Source: Cyclospora cayetanensis
Taxonomy: Eukaryota; Apicomplexa; Conoidasida; Eucoccidiorida; Eimeriidae
Assembly (NCBI RefSeq): GCF_002999335.1
Contig: NW_020312044.1
Location: 78,816-142,815 of the forward strand
Direction of reading: 5' to 3'
Length of the DNA: 64,000 nucleotides
Under the pieces are notes generated by a model. That model was not told where the DNA came from. It did not search any database and worked only from the letters and a program-made list of their open reading frames with translations. Positions 46,101 to 59,550 of this stretch are shown here, piece after piece. Numbering within the stretch: position 1 is the stretch's first letter; every line of letters starts with the position of its first letter. The position numbers were made by a program, and so were the translations under genes.

Positions 46101-49100
46101 CCGCATTTATTTTTGACTCCTTGCCATCTAAAAGCAACAACGGCAGCGGAGTGGGCACTATGCCGCTTTCTTTTGCAACTTGCTGGGATGCGATCTGCTG
46201 CACCGAGCCTATGCCCTCCCCGGAGGGTTCTTCAGGCTGTATCTGCTGCTTTCGGCCCTTGAGCGCAGGCCTTAGGACCTTCGCCCGTTTTTGCTTTTGA
46301 CGTTGCTGTACCTTTTTGATAGAGCTGCGGCTGCTAGTACTGGTGCCATACTGGCTATTGAGTTTTTTGCCGCTTTTCTGGCTAGCAGAGGCCCTCGCCG
46401 ACCAAAACGTTTCCATAGACTTCTTCTTTTGATTGACCTTCCGCGCGGGCTGTCTTCTTGTTCTCGCAGGCACCCGTTCTGAAACCTCCGAGTCGCTGGA
46501 TCTGCACCCTTTTTTGCGTCGTCCTTTGGAAGCAGAAGCCCGTGTACCTCCTGCGGCTTTCTTGCGCGTTCTCGGAGCCTTTTTCGGCTGCTTCTTTTTC
46601 GAGGGTTGCTGCTTCCGCAAGCGGCGTGTCTCTGCTTCGATAAGACGCTGCTGCTGCTGCTGGTGTAGTGCTGCCTCTACCTGCATCGTAATGCATTGGA
46701 AGATATCGCTGGCGCAAGCTGACAAAGCTGACGCGTCCGCGCCGGGCAGCCTCGTCTTATCGAGGTACTGCAGCGTTGGTAACGCTTTCAAGGTTCCCAG
46801 TGGCATTTTGAGTTGCTGCTTCACTGGCTGGTTCAGCTGGGTATTCCCGGGGTTCGAAGCGTCTCCTGCTTTAGGCCTCGCAGAATCTGCCATCACCTCC
46901 ATGGGGTAACATTTGTAGACGCCCATTACCTTGCCTGCTGCTTCTGCCTTTGCGTCCAACGCGAGGAAGCCCAGAAAAAACGTGAGACACATGACATACC
47001 CGAGGAACAGCCCACATAAACAGATGAGGCAAAAACTCTGAATTGCGAGGTATGGACTGAATGCCCCGATTCCAAAGGTCGTGATATTTGTAAGGGTCGT
47101 TATTGTGATCCCCACGCCGCTATCCCGCAGCGTGAGCTGCAATCTATCTGCTGCGGACCGCTTGTGCACCGTGAGACTGTAAGAATGCAGGATAACCAGC
47201 GTATCATCCACGCCTATGCCAACAACAAGCAGCGGTGCTGCTGCTACAGTTCCCGTGTTTAGCACCCCAAACATGTAACAGACTCCTGCCCCCCCCAGAA
47301 ACCCCAAGAGAGCGGCCGCTGCACCTGTCAGAGAAACGGTTGCTTTAGATCGCAAATGAGACCGGGAAAAATTCACCACCCACACGTACACCCCAATCAA
47401 ACACCCTGCAGCAGCCACCATCAGGGCTTCCCCCCCCTGCCCTGCAGAGGAACTCGCAGCCAGCTCGTCAGCTGCAGCACACGCACAAAGCACTTTCACT
47501 GTTTACTGAGTCCTAGCACAGCAGATGCTTGTCTGCGAACCCCCCCTAAAGCAAGTTTGCCACGCATGGCAAGGGACAGACTCAGAAGGCAGCATGCTAA
47601 CTTACATAGGCTCCTTTCTGTCTTAAGCCCTATGTGAGCTCCCGGCAATGTTTCTTGCTCTAGCAGATGCAAGAGCCGCCGCTCCCAACGCAACGCGTAT
47701 GGCCGCAGTTTGGCATCGTCCGATATCTGATACCTGCATTCCACATCGTGCAGTCCAGTAAAGAATACCCGAATCTTCCTAGCTCAATAGCGATACACAC
47801 TCCCGCCAACAGTGCAATAAACACACTAATCGTGCGGATATCAGCTACATCAGTTGTGCGAAAGGCAAGCTCCCCAGCATTTGCAAGGAAAACTCTTTTT
47901 ATCTCGAAGGGCCGCGGGGGGCCAGGATCTGAAGGCAGGAAGCGTGTAACCAAGCACGCTTCTATTTAAGACCATGTGCTTGCTTTTTGCATGAACTAAG
48001 CCGTCACAACAGGAAAGCAAGCCTTCACGCGCAGCCGCCTTGCCTTATTGATAAGGCAGCCGTTCCCGTCGCATATTTGCCAGAGGGCGTCAACCGCAGG
48101 CCTTTTGGAGAGAGCATCATGTCTGTGGGGAACCCTCGAGCGAGCACGAACGACGTATGTAAAGGGTATTCAACCATGGAGCCGAATTCTCTGAGAGCAA
48201 ATCATCGATGTGGCTTTTCGAAGAATGGAGCTGCAGTACAGTGCATCGCATGTCCTGTGACAGAGGTCTCGTTGCTGCTAACACCGCGCGGTGGTTGTTT
48301 GCAACACCCCTAATCAGAATACGTTTTCGTACCGTCTGTGGCCGTATACAAAAATGACACCATCAGGGGCTTCGCACGCCCCCGTGGAATCCTTCAGACA
48401 GAGATTTTGAAATCCATATTCTCCAGGACCTAATGAAGGCAGACAACCCAATCCGGTAATTCGAAGCCGAGGCAGTTGTTTCTCGGGGTCGCACACTTCT
48501 TCTTGTGTAGACGGAGGAATCGAGAACGGCTGATTTTGCGTTTGAGGCTGACGTCTTGATTGTGCAGGTGGAGCCATCGCCTCGCGGCGCCTGCGCCCGC
48601 CACTCGTCGTTGGCCATCCCGTCTGCCGCCACTGCTGCTGGATTTGCTGTTGCCTCTGTTGTTGCATGAGTTGCTCCTGCACAAAGTGTTGCTGCATAGC
48701 AGCAACAGGGTCTCCCCATGCCAGTCGCCTGGGTAGGGTCTGCTGCTCGCTCTCCCACCCTGCGAGATCTTGGATATGCCTGCCGCTGGCTGGGGCCAGT
48801 TCCCCGTCATGCTGCAAGCGCGGTGTGTGCTGCTGTAACCGACGCTTGGGCAGTTCTATTGTATCTCCGACCGCTGCAACATCGGCTGCTGCGTTGGCAA
48901 GCATATCACCGTCGTCTTCTTCGGTTACCCTGATATCTAAGATTCGCATATGCATGTCCCAAACCGCATCAAGGAAGGTCTTCTCTAGCAAATTACTGCG
49001 CCCATCGTTCGCCGCGATTAGGATAACCTCACTACGCGTTACATTCCCTTGAAATAGCATTCTAAATTCGTCGGCGTCCTGCACACACACGGAACTTATA

Positions 49101-49743
49101 ATAAGAGGGGCAGTTTATCAGGCCTTTGTGTTGCAAGATGTAAAGTAGTGACGATCCGAAATCCCTGCAATGCACACAGCTGGAACGGGGAGGAAGTGGC
49201 AGCGAAGACTCCGGGTGGACCCGTACCATCTGCGCTCGACTGTTGGGAATAGTGTACTGAACTACTCCGTCAGTTGTGCTTCGCTTGCAGATTAGTCCAA
49301 AAGAGAGACTGAGGGATAGCAGCAGGCTGAAGACGATGAACTGCAATAAACAGGCAGCACCATCACCTGAGAAATCACAAGGAGGTTGTTTAAGGGATTT
49401 CACAGCAAAGAAAGGCGTGCAATGTGCTTATCCGTCTGCGCACCTTGAAGGGGTGTCGGTACACAAGGAGCGCGTATCGTCCAAAAACATAAGCAACCTT
49501 CTCTAGCATGGCATCTCGAGTCTCCGCCGCACACCGGCAGCAGTCCCAGGGAGTCCAATACGCTGCCGAGTAGCTCTCAGACGCACTTCCGCAGCTTTTG
49601 TAGCTGTCTGCTTGTGGCAGTTGCGCAGCCTCCGCCTGAGCTCCCGCTGCCCCTGTGAAGGACTGGCTCCCAGGGCCAGTAAGTGGTGCTATCGTGGGGT
49701 GGCGTATCCCAGGCATAGCAGAGCTTCTCATCCAGCCCACCAT
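43128..49743 (-). CDS. Patched/NPC1-like sterol-sensing-domain (RND) transporter
   Basis: Patched and NPC1 proteins are 12-helix sterol transporters. The minus-strand order fits: N-terminus at 49743 with LEKVAYVFGRYALLVYRHPF, first membrane helix QFIVFSLLLSLSLSFGLI (about 49350), the first extracellular domain (about 49085-47650, with a Gln-rich insert near 48640), then the sterol-sensing bundle in the 47499-45550 exon with LLVVGIGVDDTLVILHSY. A basic loop insert follows, then the helix of the second half (KLMLLLLFAGVLITALIG, about 45680). Next come the second extracellular domain (about 45130-44990 and 44360-44010), SLFLLPSLWGALLVVAVLLL and LLTMVNLTISIG. The final exon (43667-43128) encodes VDYATHTTHAFCH, the closing helices and a Gln-rich coiled tail. 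About ten exons. Patched versus NPC1 cannot be separated by eye. Exon edges in the second extracellular domain are uncertain. Confidence 0.85.
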
Positions 49744-52700
49744 GTTGAATGACCGCCACCGCGGGATAGACCGTGTGCTCCAATCAGTCCAAGCACAGTA
49801 CCAAGCTGTTAGCTCTGCGAACCCTTTTCGTGGGCCAGCTCTTTATGCAGGTCGGCCTGAGCGGCTACGAAATCACTGAATTCGCCTCAGCGAGGCTTCG
49901 TGAATGCACTATATGCTGTTCAATCGGACGCTTTCTGTGAAAAGGCACTAGCGGAAGGACGAAGGAACTTATTTTGCGTGCCCTTTCTGAACGGACCGGC
50001 GACCCCCGGCGTTACCGACGGAGGTTCCACGGATGAAGGGGCATTTCCAAAGTTTAAGGAAACGTCACCCCATAAACCTCAAATTTATTTCACAGCACAA
50101 GTCCTTAACAACATATTTCGTCCAGAGATTCCCCACCTAGGCTACGCTCTTCAGTGGTGGTGACCTTCCCTACTTCGCCATAGCGAGCACCGCAGAGACT
50201 CAGCAGACCACGTGCTGAGGGCCCCTTCAAAACAAAAATATAAGCTTTAATGATCAGATTTATGGATCATTAAATGTATTTCTGTTATTTAAGTGATCGG
50301 GTAAGTGCAGCTTACTGGCCAGATCCTTTCTATAGGTAAACCTCAAATGGGCCTAACAAAACGAAAGCCTGAAGAAAGAAGGCTCAATAGCTTCACCCAA
50401 GCTAAGCAGAACTTTCCAGATTTCGCTGCTCAGTACTTGTGGGGTAATGAACAAATTGTGAACCTGTGAAACAGCCCTGAAGGAGGGAAAAACGGAACAA
50501 AGAATGATGGTTGTGGTAATTACGAGGCTTGCTATAGTAAAACAGTTTATATCCTCCTTCTATCTGCCCGAGAGTAGATCCTTCTGTTCCTAGGACTCCT
50601 TTTTAGCCACTGCGTGGATTACTTGCTTTCTTATTGAGCTCAATTTTTTATCCGTAAGTCCCTATTGCCAACAATGAATCTTGGCCTGGAAACAATGAGC
50701 GCTTTCAGCGTCTTTACAGGGGCGTGCGCAAGGGTGCTGTGAACAATCAAAATGTTTGAAGAACTTAACATAACACAAGGCCCTCAAGATATATCCACAC
50801 ATCTTACTGGATTTTGAGGCCCAAAATAAGCCTCCTAGTGATTGCTAACTGGTGCGAAAGGCAGCTGACAGCAAGTTCCATTGTTTGTACTATTAGTACT
50901 GTGTCCACTTTGTATAAGGGAATCTAGCCATTGCTGCACCGCACCGCAATCCTATTCTAAGATGCATCACAACTCCCACGGCACAACCTGTTTAGTTTCA
51001 AAAGCACAATAAAAGCTTATCCCAGGATGAATTTGACTATCGATTACCTCACCACCCTGCTAAGGTCTTTTATTTGCCGAATCCCCTAAAGGAAGCGAAT
51101 TCATTCTTGTCGTTGGTTACTGGTTCTTGCATACTGCCGCGCGCTGAATGCATCAGGCTTGCCACACACACACAGTCACGCAAGCAGTAAAACTAAGTCG
51201 TAATTGCTTTTGTTGATCCAGAAGGTTGTGACTGCTTGTGCTTTTGTAGACCGAGAATTCGCCTTTCATTCAATTATTCGCTTGCCACTGTGTTGCCAGT
51301 ATTGACTATAATACGGGCATTGATTTTTCACGTCACTCGACCATTTCGTTAGGTATATTATTGTTCGTTTAGACGCACTCTCGCCATTCGTAGAAAGATT
51401 GAGCACGCGAAATAAGCTAATGGTTCTGCTAAATGAGCAAGATGTATTGCTGCGGGTGCGTGGGGAACGCAATTGGTGTTGGAGGCCCCAACCCACAATG
51501 GTAAAGAAATCTTAATGCTTCATTTAGGCACCCTGATCCAGCCGTTTCAAGCTTTTCTATTGTGTAACCTAGTATGTTAGAAAAATGGACCGGGTGACTT
51601 TAGTGGCTTGTGCGCTTTCGGCAGAATCATTGATTAGCCTTTTAAAACCCCCAACAAATCTGAATAACTCTTCGCAACCCTTCATCTAGGGTCTCGATGG
51701 GGTGACAAAAAACGCCAGACTAAATGCAAACCCTCAATAGAAGGTTCTTGAGTTTTTCTGAAAGATCGTCCTCCTTCCCCTGACCGTTTGCCTCAGGGTC
51801 TCCGGCGTGCAGGGAGGACAGCTAGGGTGTACAATTCAGCACCCTGTCAGCAGTTCATAACACTCACAGCTCGTTACACACGGCACCTAGCGAAAATTGC
51901 GTCTTGTACGAGTGAACAACATCCTGCAATAAATACGGTCACCGACAGGCAAATCTCTGCCAATTTTACACTAATTCTCGGCTATAGAGAACTAGTGTAT
52001 TAGAAAGTGCTATGTAGCGGGCTGAGCTACACTGCTCGTTGTAAAATCACTCAAAAGAATTATACATAGCCACATATATAGGAAATAGGGAAAAAGGCTC
52101 TGGAGTGCACATGTAACTTTGGCTGAAGAATGCTATATTTGCACGAAGTGCTGACGATTCACAAGGGGCGGAAAGCTGACATTCGCAGAGTATTGAGCAC
52201 TCCTGAGATAGTCCTGATGCGAAGGCCCTTAGTCACAAGCTCGACACAAAACCTAATGGAAAGCTCTCAAGTTCTGCTTCCAAAGAGGTCCTTGATTCCT
52301 CTCGTGTCATGGCTCCGGCATGATTTGAGAGGGAACAGCCATACCGCGTGTTCCTGATCGCGGAGCACCTTAAGCACTCGCATGCAGTTGTAAAATTATC
52401 TCTCCGCAGGCAGCCTCCACGATGACGGTAATGAGTTAACCCTAGTATGCAGCAAATGTAACGCACGAAACCCAATCTGATAGGCCGTTTCGTTGCCCGG
52501 GAAGATTTTTGGCTTACGACTGCTTTGGGAAGGGGGGTCAATTCGACCGCTGGCAGGTTTTTGTGACATTACAGGAGTTTTGCATTCATGTAATGAAGGC
52601 CTCTGTAGTAAGAATGAAAGTGCAAACTTATCCCGTGCACGCACCACGGCTCCATGTCTTTGATACACGAATAGTGTGGATTCAGTTTCAGCCCTAGACT

Positions 52701-53489
52701 TTTGTGCTACGCCCCATGAGTATAGAGTTAGTCGATTGGGTGCCCCTATGAAGTGTAAAGCCTTCTGCGTGCAAGTTTCTCGAACTGCCACACTAGGCAT
52801 TGGGGGTTATGGCCGCAACTGCAGCGCACGAGAACGAGTGCAGACAATGAAGAAGGGAGCGCAGAAATGCTTTTTCCTTTGTTTTATTGAGATGCGGTAG
52901 AAATTATTTCTCATAGAAAAAGAGCAGCAGGTCTCTCTGAGGCCTCCAAGACCCCCCACCTTGTTTGAACCTCCACCTCAGCACAGGTGCCAGAACTTCT
53001 TTCACCTTTTCCATGGTATATGTCACTGTTCTAATACATAAACTCCTTGTCTTACGCAAATAACCATCCCGCCTAGCCCAGAACCTAAACAGGAGAACCT
53101 CTGGTTGCCGCAGCGCGCCGACAGCCCTTCCGTCCCAAACTCAAGATTGCATGAATCCCCGAGACTACTGTCGTCGGAAGATCCCCCGGAAACTTGGAAA
53201 TGGGCGGACTCATGCATCCAAATGCGTCACGCGAAGTCGCCTTTTGCCCCGTGTTTCGTCAGTGGCGCACGTAGTTTGCACAAGTCTACCTGGCGAGTCA
53301 TGCGGTTTGTGCCGAACTCAGCGGACAAATGCTGATTCATAGGTAGTCCATACCACAAATTACGCTGAACTAGTCATCTCTAACGGCAAAACTCTCTTGA
53401 TGCCAGCCGTCATGCCAGTAAGGGGACCCTAGTGGTGGCTAAACCATGCAGAACGTCACGTCTGTTTGCATGAGAGCTCCGCCGGCTAG
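49744..53489. other. Intergenic region between divergent genes
   Basis: Lies between the start of the minus-strand Patched-like gene and the plus-strand gene beginning near 53490, so it should carry both promoters. 50170-51260 is AT-richer and has stop codons in every frame. Frames at 52800-52396 (minus) and 53105-53335 (plus) are open but unrecognised. No repeats until 53.4 kb. Confidence 0.45.
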
Positions 53490-55039
53490 AGCAGAAACAG
53501 CAGCAAGACCATCAAGAGCCGGTGGAGGAGGGGATGCTCCAGTGTGGCTATGGAGGGGTTTTGCCCTGTGCTGCTGCGAAAGCAACGCACCCTCTCCCTC
53601 AGCAGCATTCAACTTCTCCACCAGCATTAGCTCTTGCATCTGATATCTTGCTGCCTTTTGCTGCCTCGACTGTCCCGAGCCAACCAGTGGGGGAAGACGC
53701 CGCTATTGCACTGCCGACCACTATAGCCGACGTTGCGTGCAGCGCCAGCAGCCGCAGCAGCGAGCGCAGTCGCATCAGCTACGTCTCACGCTGCAGAGGC
53801 AGCGGCAGCACCAACGGGCCTGATTCGCCCTTCTCTGCATCCCTAGAGGGAGAAACGAGCGTGCGGAGAAGGCGCAGCAATAGAATGGCAGCGGAAGCGC
53901 TGGCTGCTCCCGAAAAACAACGCACCAGCAAATTCTCACGTATTTTATCCAGGATCTTCGCCGCTTCTAGAGGGGACGGCAACAGCAGCGATGGCAAGGC
54001 AGAACAACACCAGTTGTTGCTGCCTTGCCTTCTAGGGGATCCCTTTGCCTGCCTAAGTGTTAATAGGAGAGTTGGAGTGGCTGCTGGCACATATTTGGGC
54101 CGGCTTTCTCTTTTCTACGGGACCGACTCTTCCGCCACAGTGCAGCTGCCACAGCAGCATCTATTTGGAGAGTCTCAGAAGAATGAAGCGATAAAAGGGC
54201 AGGTGCTCCTGCCGCAGGCGTACAGCGATGATGGCGTCGCTATATGTTGGGTGGACAGTTCCTACCTCACGGCAATTATGGGGGCGTCTGATGTAAGCCA
54301 CGAAAAAGCTTGCCAGTTTGTCTTCGCTTAATCTCGAAATAGCAGTCGGCCTGTGGGAAGAAGCAGTCAACTAGCGAAAGCTAGAGCGTGAATTGCGTCA
54401 GTGTTCTGAACGCATGGGTAGGAGGGGAGAAAGCGAGGAAGGAGGGGAGAAAGCTAGAAAAAAAAGCAGGAAAGAGCGTGTTTCTTAAGGGGCTTTAGTT
54501 TGGGATTTGTTTGATTTTTTGAGGTGCAGCTTGTGCAGTGGAAGCTGCCGTCTCTGCGGTGTATGGGGAGCGAGCAGCTCTCCCTGTTCGCGGGTCGGAG
54601 CTCCTTCAACACAGTGGCCATTAGCATGCGGCTTTTGCGACGCTGCGAGGATACGAAGCAGCTACAGTTGATGTACAGGCACTGCAGCAAGGCTTTAGCG
54701 AATATGATCCTTCTTAAGATGCAGCATCCTCACAGAGAAGCGTCTTTATCCATGGCATCTGAACGTATGACGGAGTCGAGGAAACACCTGCAGAAAGCGT
54801 GGGCTTGTGCGCTAGCCGCAGGTCACTGTACACTCGACAAGCAGCAGCAGCAGCAGCAGCAGCAGCTTCCGCGGTGTCATAGCGCATGCCTCTTAGGGAC
54901 AGGTGCAGCGTGTCTTATGGACCTGAGTAAGCGTATAAGCGACCACACTCGCTGCACGATGTTTTAAGAGGCTGCACAGAGAGACGCTGTTGCCCCCCGT
55001 TCCCCCTCCCGCACACATACACGCACATCCATATATACA

Positions 55040-55071
<32 letters not shown>

Positions 55072-57427
55072 CATGCATATATATATGTATACATACACAC
55101 ACACACAGACACATACATATATAGATGTATACATACACATACACACACACACACAGACACATACATAAATAGATGTATACATACACATACACACACACAC
55201 AGAGACATATATATATATATATATTCACATACACACACATATACACACACATACACACACATATACACACACATACACACACACATACACACACACACAT
55301 ATACACACACACATATACACATATACACACATAACACACATGCCCTTCCCCTGCCTATATATAGCCCACACACCCGCCGAGGCCATGTTGCCTGTTGTTT
55401 TACGCAAAGTGAAAAAAATCCAACGCGATTCGCTTGACCTCGCGCTTCCTGCAGATTCGGCTTGCGCTGCTAAATGCTGGTGCTGCTGCTGCCTCCCTGC
55501 TGGGCTTACCCTGTGTTTTTGTGTGGCTTTGGGGGTGTTTTGTTAGGGGAAGGCGATATGTACGAGCGCTACGAGGCAAGTTACTTTTCTAAGTTGTGGA
55601 GAAGCATGGAAGCCTCGAATTTTATTGCTTTGGATTTCAATGGCGATTTTTTGCTGTACGTCGGCTTGTCGGTGTCTGTGTGCCCTTATCACTGAAGCGC
55701 AACAGAGTGTCTCCCTCCCTTCTGTTTTTGGCATCTGTTCTTGAAGGGTCGTTCGGGAGCTGTCGTGCTCCCCGGTGTGCGACAATCTGCATCATAAGGG
55801 GCAGGGGGTTGTTCGTATTGCGTGCTTTTTCTTTTTTTCTTCGTGCATGCCTTCGTGGAGTAGCCTGTGCACTTTGTGTGTGTGTGTGTCTGGATGCTAC
55901 AGGTGCTGCAGTGGCGATGGCATGCCCGATCGTCGCTGGTTGTTCGTGGTGGATGCTCGAGGGGCTGCAAGACTCGTTGAGGAGAGTCAGGGGTAGGGTT
56001 GTTGTTTTTTCTGTGCAGAGCACAGCCACAAGGGCAGGCGACACATCGTTTAGTCTATTCTAGGTGCAAAGCTTAAGCCACCTTTTGGTTCTGAGAGGTG
56101 GTGCTCCCCTCTTCCGCCGTTTCTACAGGGGAGAGGTGTGTGGGCGCGGGTTGCTTTGCAGCAGCGATCGGCTGTCTGCAAGTTTTTTGTTGGCACTGAG
56201 TGCTCGTGTGCTGCTGCTGCTGCCGTGTGGTGTGGGTGCTCTGCTCTTGCTCTTGCTCTTGCTGCAGCTGGTGTGCTGCGAGACGCAGCTACATGGACGA
56301 ATTCTTGGTATTTAAGCAGCTTGGGCCGCGTCGTATGAATCACGCGCGCTTCTTGTTCTCCTTTTTTCTGCTGGTTTCCGCTTCCAACGGAATATGCGTG
56401 TACGATCTGCGTCTACCCTTCTTCGAGTATTACGCCTCCCGTGCGCGGAGTCTCGGCCTGCTCAGCAGGAGGGCAGCAGCAGAAGCGGCAGCAGCTGGCT
56501 ACCAGTGCTGCTCTGGCACCTGCTCGAACTTCAAATGCACGGATCAGCAGCGGCAGCCGTCTGGCGCTGCTGCCTGCGGCTCAGGAGACGCCCCCCCTTC
56601 CGCTGGATTGCCAGGCATCTCCTTGGCTAGACCAAGTGCTCTGCAGCGAAGCGAGAGACTCGACTCTTCCAGAGAAACAGACTTTGCGACACCTGCGGCA
56701 GAGGCCTCTCTAGGCTGTCTGCCGGAAATATTCCTTCGCTGCCTGCAGAAGACCTCTCTGGATCACCAGAGTCTGAACCACGCACTTGCGAGCAGGCGCT
56801 CCCATTTCCTCAGCAGACTCGCTCTTGGATTCGCAAGCCGCAAGCCTCGCCCTTTGGAAAAAGAGGTCCATGTGGGAGAAAATGCCCTTTCGGCAGTCGT
56901 GCCTTCACCCACACACGCGCGAGACACGGAAAAAGGCCTTCGGAAAAACGACTGTCTCGCAAGGAGCAACAGTCTTGGCATTGCAGGAGACGAACTCCTC
57001 CTGCACACGCTGCAGGATGTTGAAAAAAATCGAGGCAGCCTACGAGCAAACAGCAGCAGCACGCACCTGCATCACCACAGTCCAGATACCACCTCCCTCA
57101 AGAACCATTACCACCCCTTCTTTCTCTTCGAACGCTCTCCTCTCGCTTTTCGAGTAGCAGAAGCGTTCTTCCGCTTTTGCTCGCTGCTCTTGCAGCAACA
57201 GAGGCAACTGCTGCAGTTGTCTTCCTTCAATGGTGACGCTCACACACCACTGCACGGTTCTCTGAAGCCGCCTCCCCCCTTTACTGGGAAGCCCATGGTA
57301 AGCAGCAGCCACGAGCTTCCACGCCATCGAGCACGCTTTCAAACGGGAAGGTGCCATAGGTTGCACTCCAGAGCATACGCCGTGTGTGTGTGTATTCTGG
57401 GCGGGGAGGGGGGGGGTTAGTAGTAGC

Positions 57428-57462
<35 letters not shown>

Positions 57463-57612
57463 AGGGCAGGAGGGAGGAAGGAAGACTGTACGACTGTTGT
57501 GATCTATGTTCGTGCATGCGTCTGTCCTTTTATAAGCAAATAGAAGCATCTATTTCCACATGTTTATATATACATTCATATGGCTATATAAATATATGTA
57601 TGCATGCTTAGG

Positions 57613-57653
<41 letters not shown>

Positions 57654-59550
57654 TGTGTGTGTGTCGAAATCTCCATGTATGTGTGTACACACATGCATGC
57701 ATGCATGTGTGTGTATGTGCTGTATTTTCAGTGTCGTTACCGGCAGAGTGCGCGTCTGTTGGCAGTGGACTGCACACGTCAGGATTTTTGTTTCTTGACT
57801 CTGGATGCTGCGGGGTGGCTGCGAACCTTTTCGCTCTTCAGTTCTAGGCCGCTGCAGACTTTACGAGTTTCTAAGGGGCTGTTTGCGGCTGGTAAGACAG
57901 GGGTTAGACAGCCTCCCTGCCTAGGCGTTCCTGCTTCTTGAGAAACAAGTTGCCTCGATAGCGTGGGTAGACAACAGGCAAGCAGCCTGCTCTGTACAGC
58001 GTCTGGGGAATGCGGGCTTGCGCATACGCACACATCTCTCTCTCTCTCTCTACTGGGTGTGGCTAGCCAGCCGAACGGATGGATGGAAGCGTTTTGTGCT
58101 TGAGCGAGGCATATGCTATATCTGGGCGGTGACAGTCAGTTTGTGTCCTCTTGAACTGCTCAAGCGCATGGCAGGGAGCTGCTCGCATTAGTCGCGATAC
58201 GCGGAAGTCTCTCCCCGCGTATGAAGGGTGTCTTTGTGGTGTGTCACGCTTTTGCTCCAGGATGGCCGTATATCCTCGCGTCTGATGGTCCTCTCGTGGC
58301 TTACAGCAGCGACAAGGTAGACGCGTGCTGCTCTGATGGCGCTGCTGTCTTTGCACTTGGTGCTGTCTTGAGGGCTGGTGGTCTGCCTGTGTAACTGAGG
58401 CAGCAGGTGCTGCTGGCCGTCTAAGAAGCCTTCGGTGATGTTGTCTTGGCTTGCCGTGACGATGGTTGCTTTGTTTGCGTCTTTCAGGGAGTCTTCGGCT
58501 GCCACCTCGACGAAGCTGCGTTGGGCTGTTCGTGGGCATCGGGGGATGAAGCCTTCTGCATGCTGCCGCTCGAGGCAGACACTGCAGAGAACGGTCTGCC
58601 TTAGATCTGGCTGACTCGGGTGCCTCGCCTCGTCTTGATGCATTCTGTGCTTGAGCAGAGAGAGAGACTGAGCGATCGGGGATTTTGGTCTGTTTGCACC
58701 GTTCTCGTGTGTAGAGGCGTGTGCTGTAGGATAAGAGGCGCAGCCTCTCTTCGTGTAGACTCTGTAAGCTGGCCTCATAGAAGGTATCTTCTTCGTTCGA
58801 GGGTGGTTTAAGCCCCCATTTGCGGGCAAGCGTTGACGCGCCTCTCCACGTTTCTGCGCATTGGCATTTTTACTGCTGCTTCCTAACTACCTCACCCCTG
58901 CCGTGTGCCTCACGGAGGCTTGAAATAGGGGCCGAATGAGGCGGCTCAAGCTCCAGTGAGCTCTGCAAACGATTTCGCCCCCACGGCAGTACAACTAACG
59001 GGGAGAAATATCAGGAGACTCTAGCAAGGCTGCGAGTGGCCGTCTCTGCCCCGCTTGCTAAGCTGGCCTAGACATGGCCAAAGCGAGGGGCAGACACACG
59101 GGTGTTCACAGTGTTCGAGAACTTTTTGCCACAAAAGGCGCAGTCTGCTGTCTAAAGACTACCCACGCTCATTCTTCCACCTAAGCCCAAACGACACCCT
59201 CGCGCAAGCGGCGCTTAGGCCTCGCGCATGCGGCTGTTTTGTGTCTTTCGGGGTCCTCCTGTCGTTCAAAATCGTCATCGACGGAGCCGCCGGGACGCAT
59301 GCATGCATGCATGTGTGTGTGTGTGTGCGGGGGAGAGAGCTGAGCGAGGCTGCTCCCAGCAGTCGAAGACACAGACGTGCCTAAGGGAAGAACGGAGCTC
59401 CCCATCCCTCTGTGGGAACATTGTTGGGCCGTTAGGCGCTGCGCATGCTTTTTTCTTTCATATTTCTCGCAGTGGGTGGAGGAAAGCATGGCACTCAAGG
59501 GAACTCTTCGAGCAAAGCAGGGAAAGATTTTTCTCCTCCGGGTGCAGGAA
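53490..59550 (+). CDS. Large beta-propeller (WD40-like) protein, multi-exon, model incomplete
   Basis: Plus-strand exons share short beta-propeller-like strands. Exon 53490-54291 (donor GTAAGC) has a Ser/Arg-rich N-terminal part, then [20 protein letters not shown] and GRLSLFYG, and ends in [13 protein letters not shown]. It joins in phase to 54524, giving [16 protein letters not shown]. Further likely exons contain [14 protein letters not shown] (about 55618-55660), [20 protein letters not shown] (about 55925-55990), a long exon about 56290-57295 ([37 protein letters not shown]), 57730-57891 ([31 protein letters not shown]), about 58190-58314 ([18 protein letters not shown]) and about 59472-59550. 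Each is bounded by plausible AG and GT. Microsatellites fill the introns. It may act as a scaffold, but no family could be named. The start codon is unresolved. Confidence 0.5.
54840..54867 (+). repeat. Short pure CAG tract (poly-Gln)
   Basis: About nine CAG codons in the frame of the exon that begins at 54524, giving a run of eight Gln. It is the only pure CAG tract of this part of the propeller gene. Confidence 0.85.
55018..55345. repeat. Compound TA/CA microsatellite in intron
   Basis: About 330 bases of alternating TA and CA dinucleotides with repeated longer blocks containing ACACAGACACATACAT. It is purine-pyrimidine alternating almost throughout, so it could adopt Z-DNA or cruciform form. 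Long antisense frames here code only for Cys, Val, Tyr and Ile runs and are not genes. Confidence 0.93.
57418..57463. repeat. TAG/AGT trinucleotide microsatellite
   Basis: About fifteen TAG triplets with one CAG interruption. In the upstream reading frame the first TAG is a stop, so this lies in an intron or UTR. Confidence 0.92.
57616..57664. repeat. TG dinucleotide microsatellite
   Basis: About twenty-four TG units with one TC interruption, followed by further TG/CATG-rich sequence to about 57720. It sits just before the exon with AG at about 57729. Confidence 0.93.
58035..58051. repeat. TC dinucleotide microsatellite
   Basis: Eight to nine TC units in the intron between the exons at 57730-57891 and about 58190-58314. 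Confidence 0.85.

Noticed and set aside
54893..55407. Minus-strand frames coding Cys/Val/Tyr/Ile runs
   Set aside because: They translate the TA/CA microsatellite and have no complexity outside it.
57550..57777. Minus-strand Thr/His-rich frame
   Set aside because: It reads the TG microsatellite on the opposite strand.
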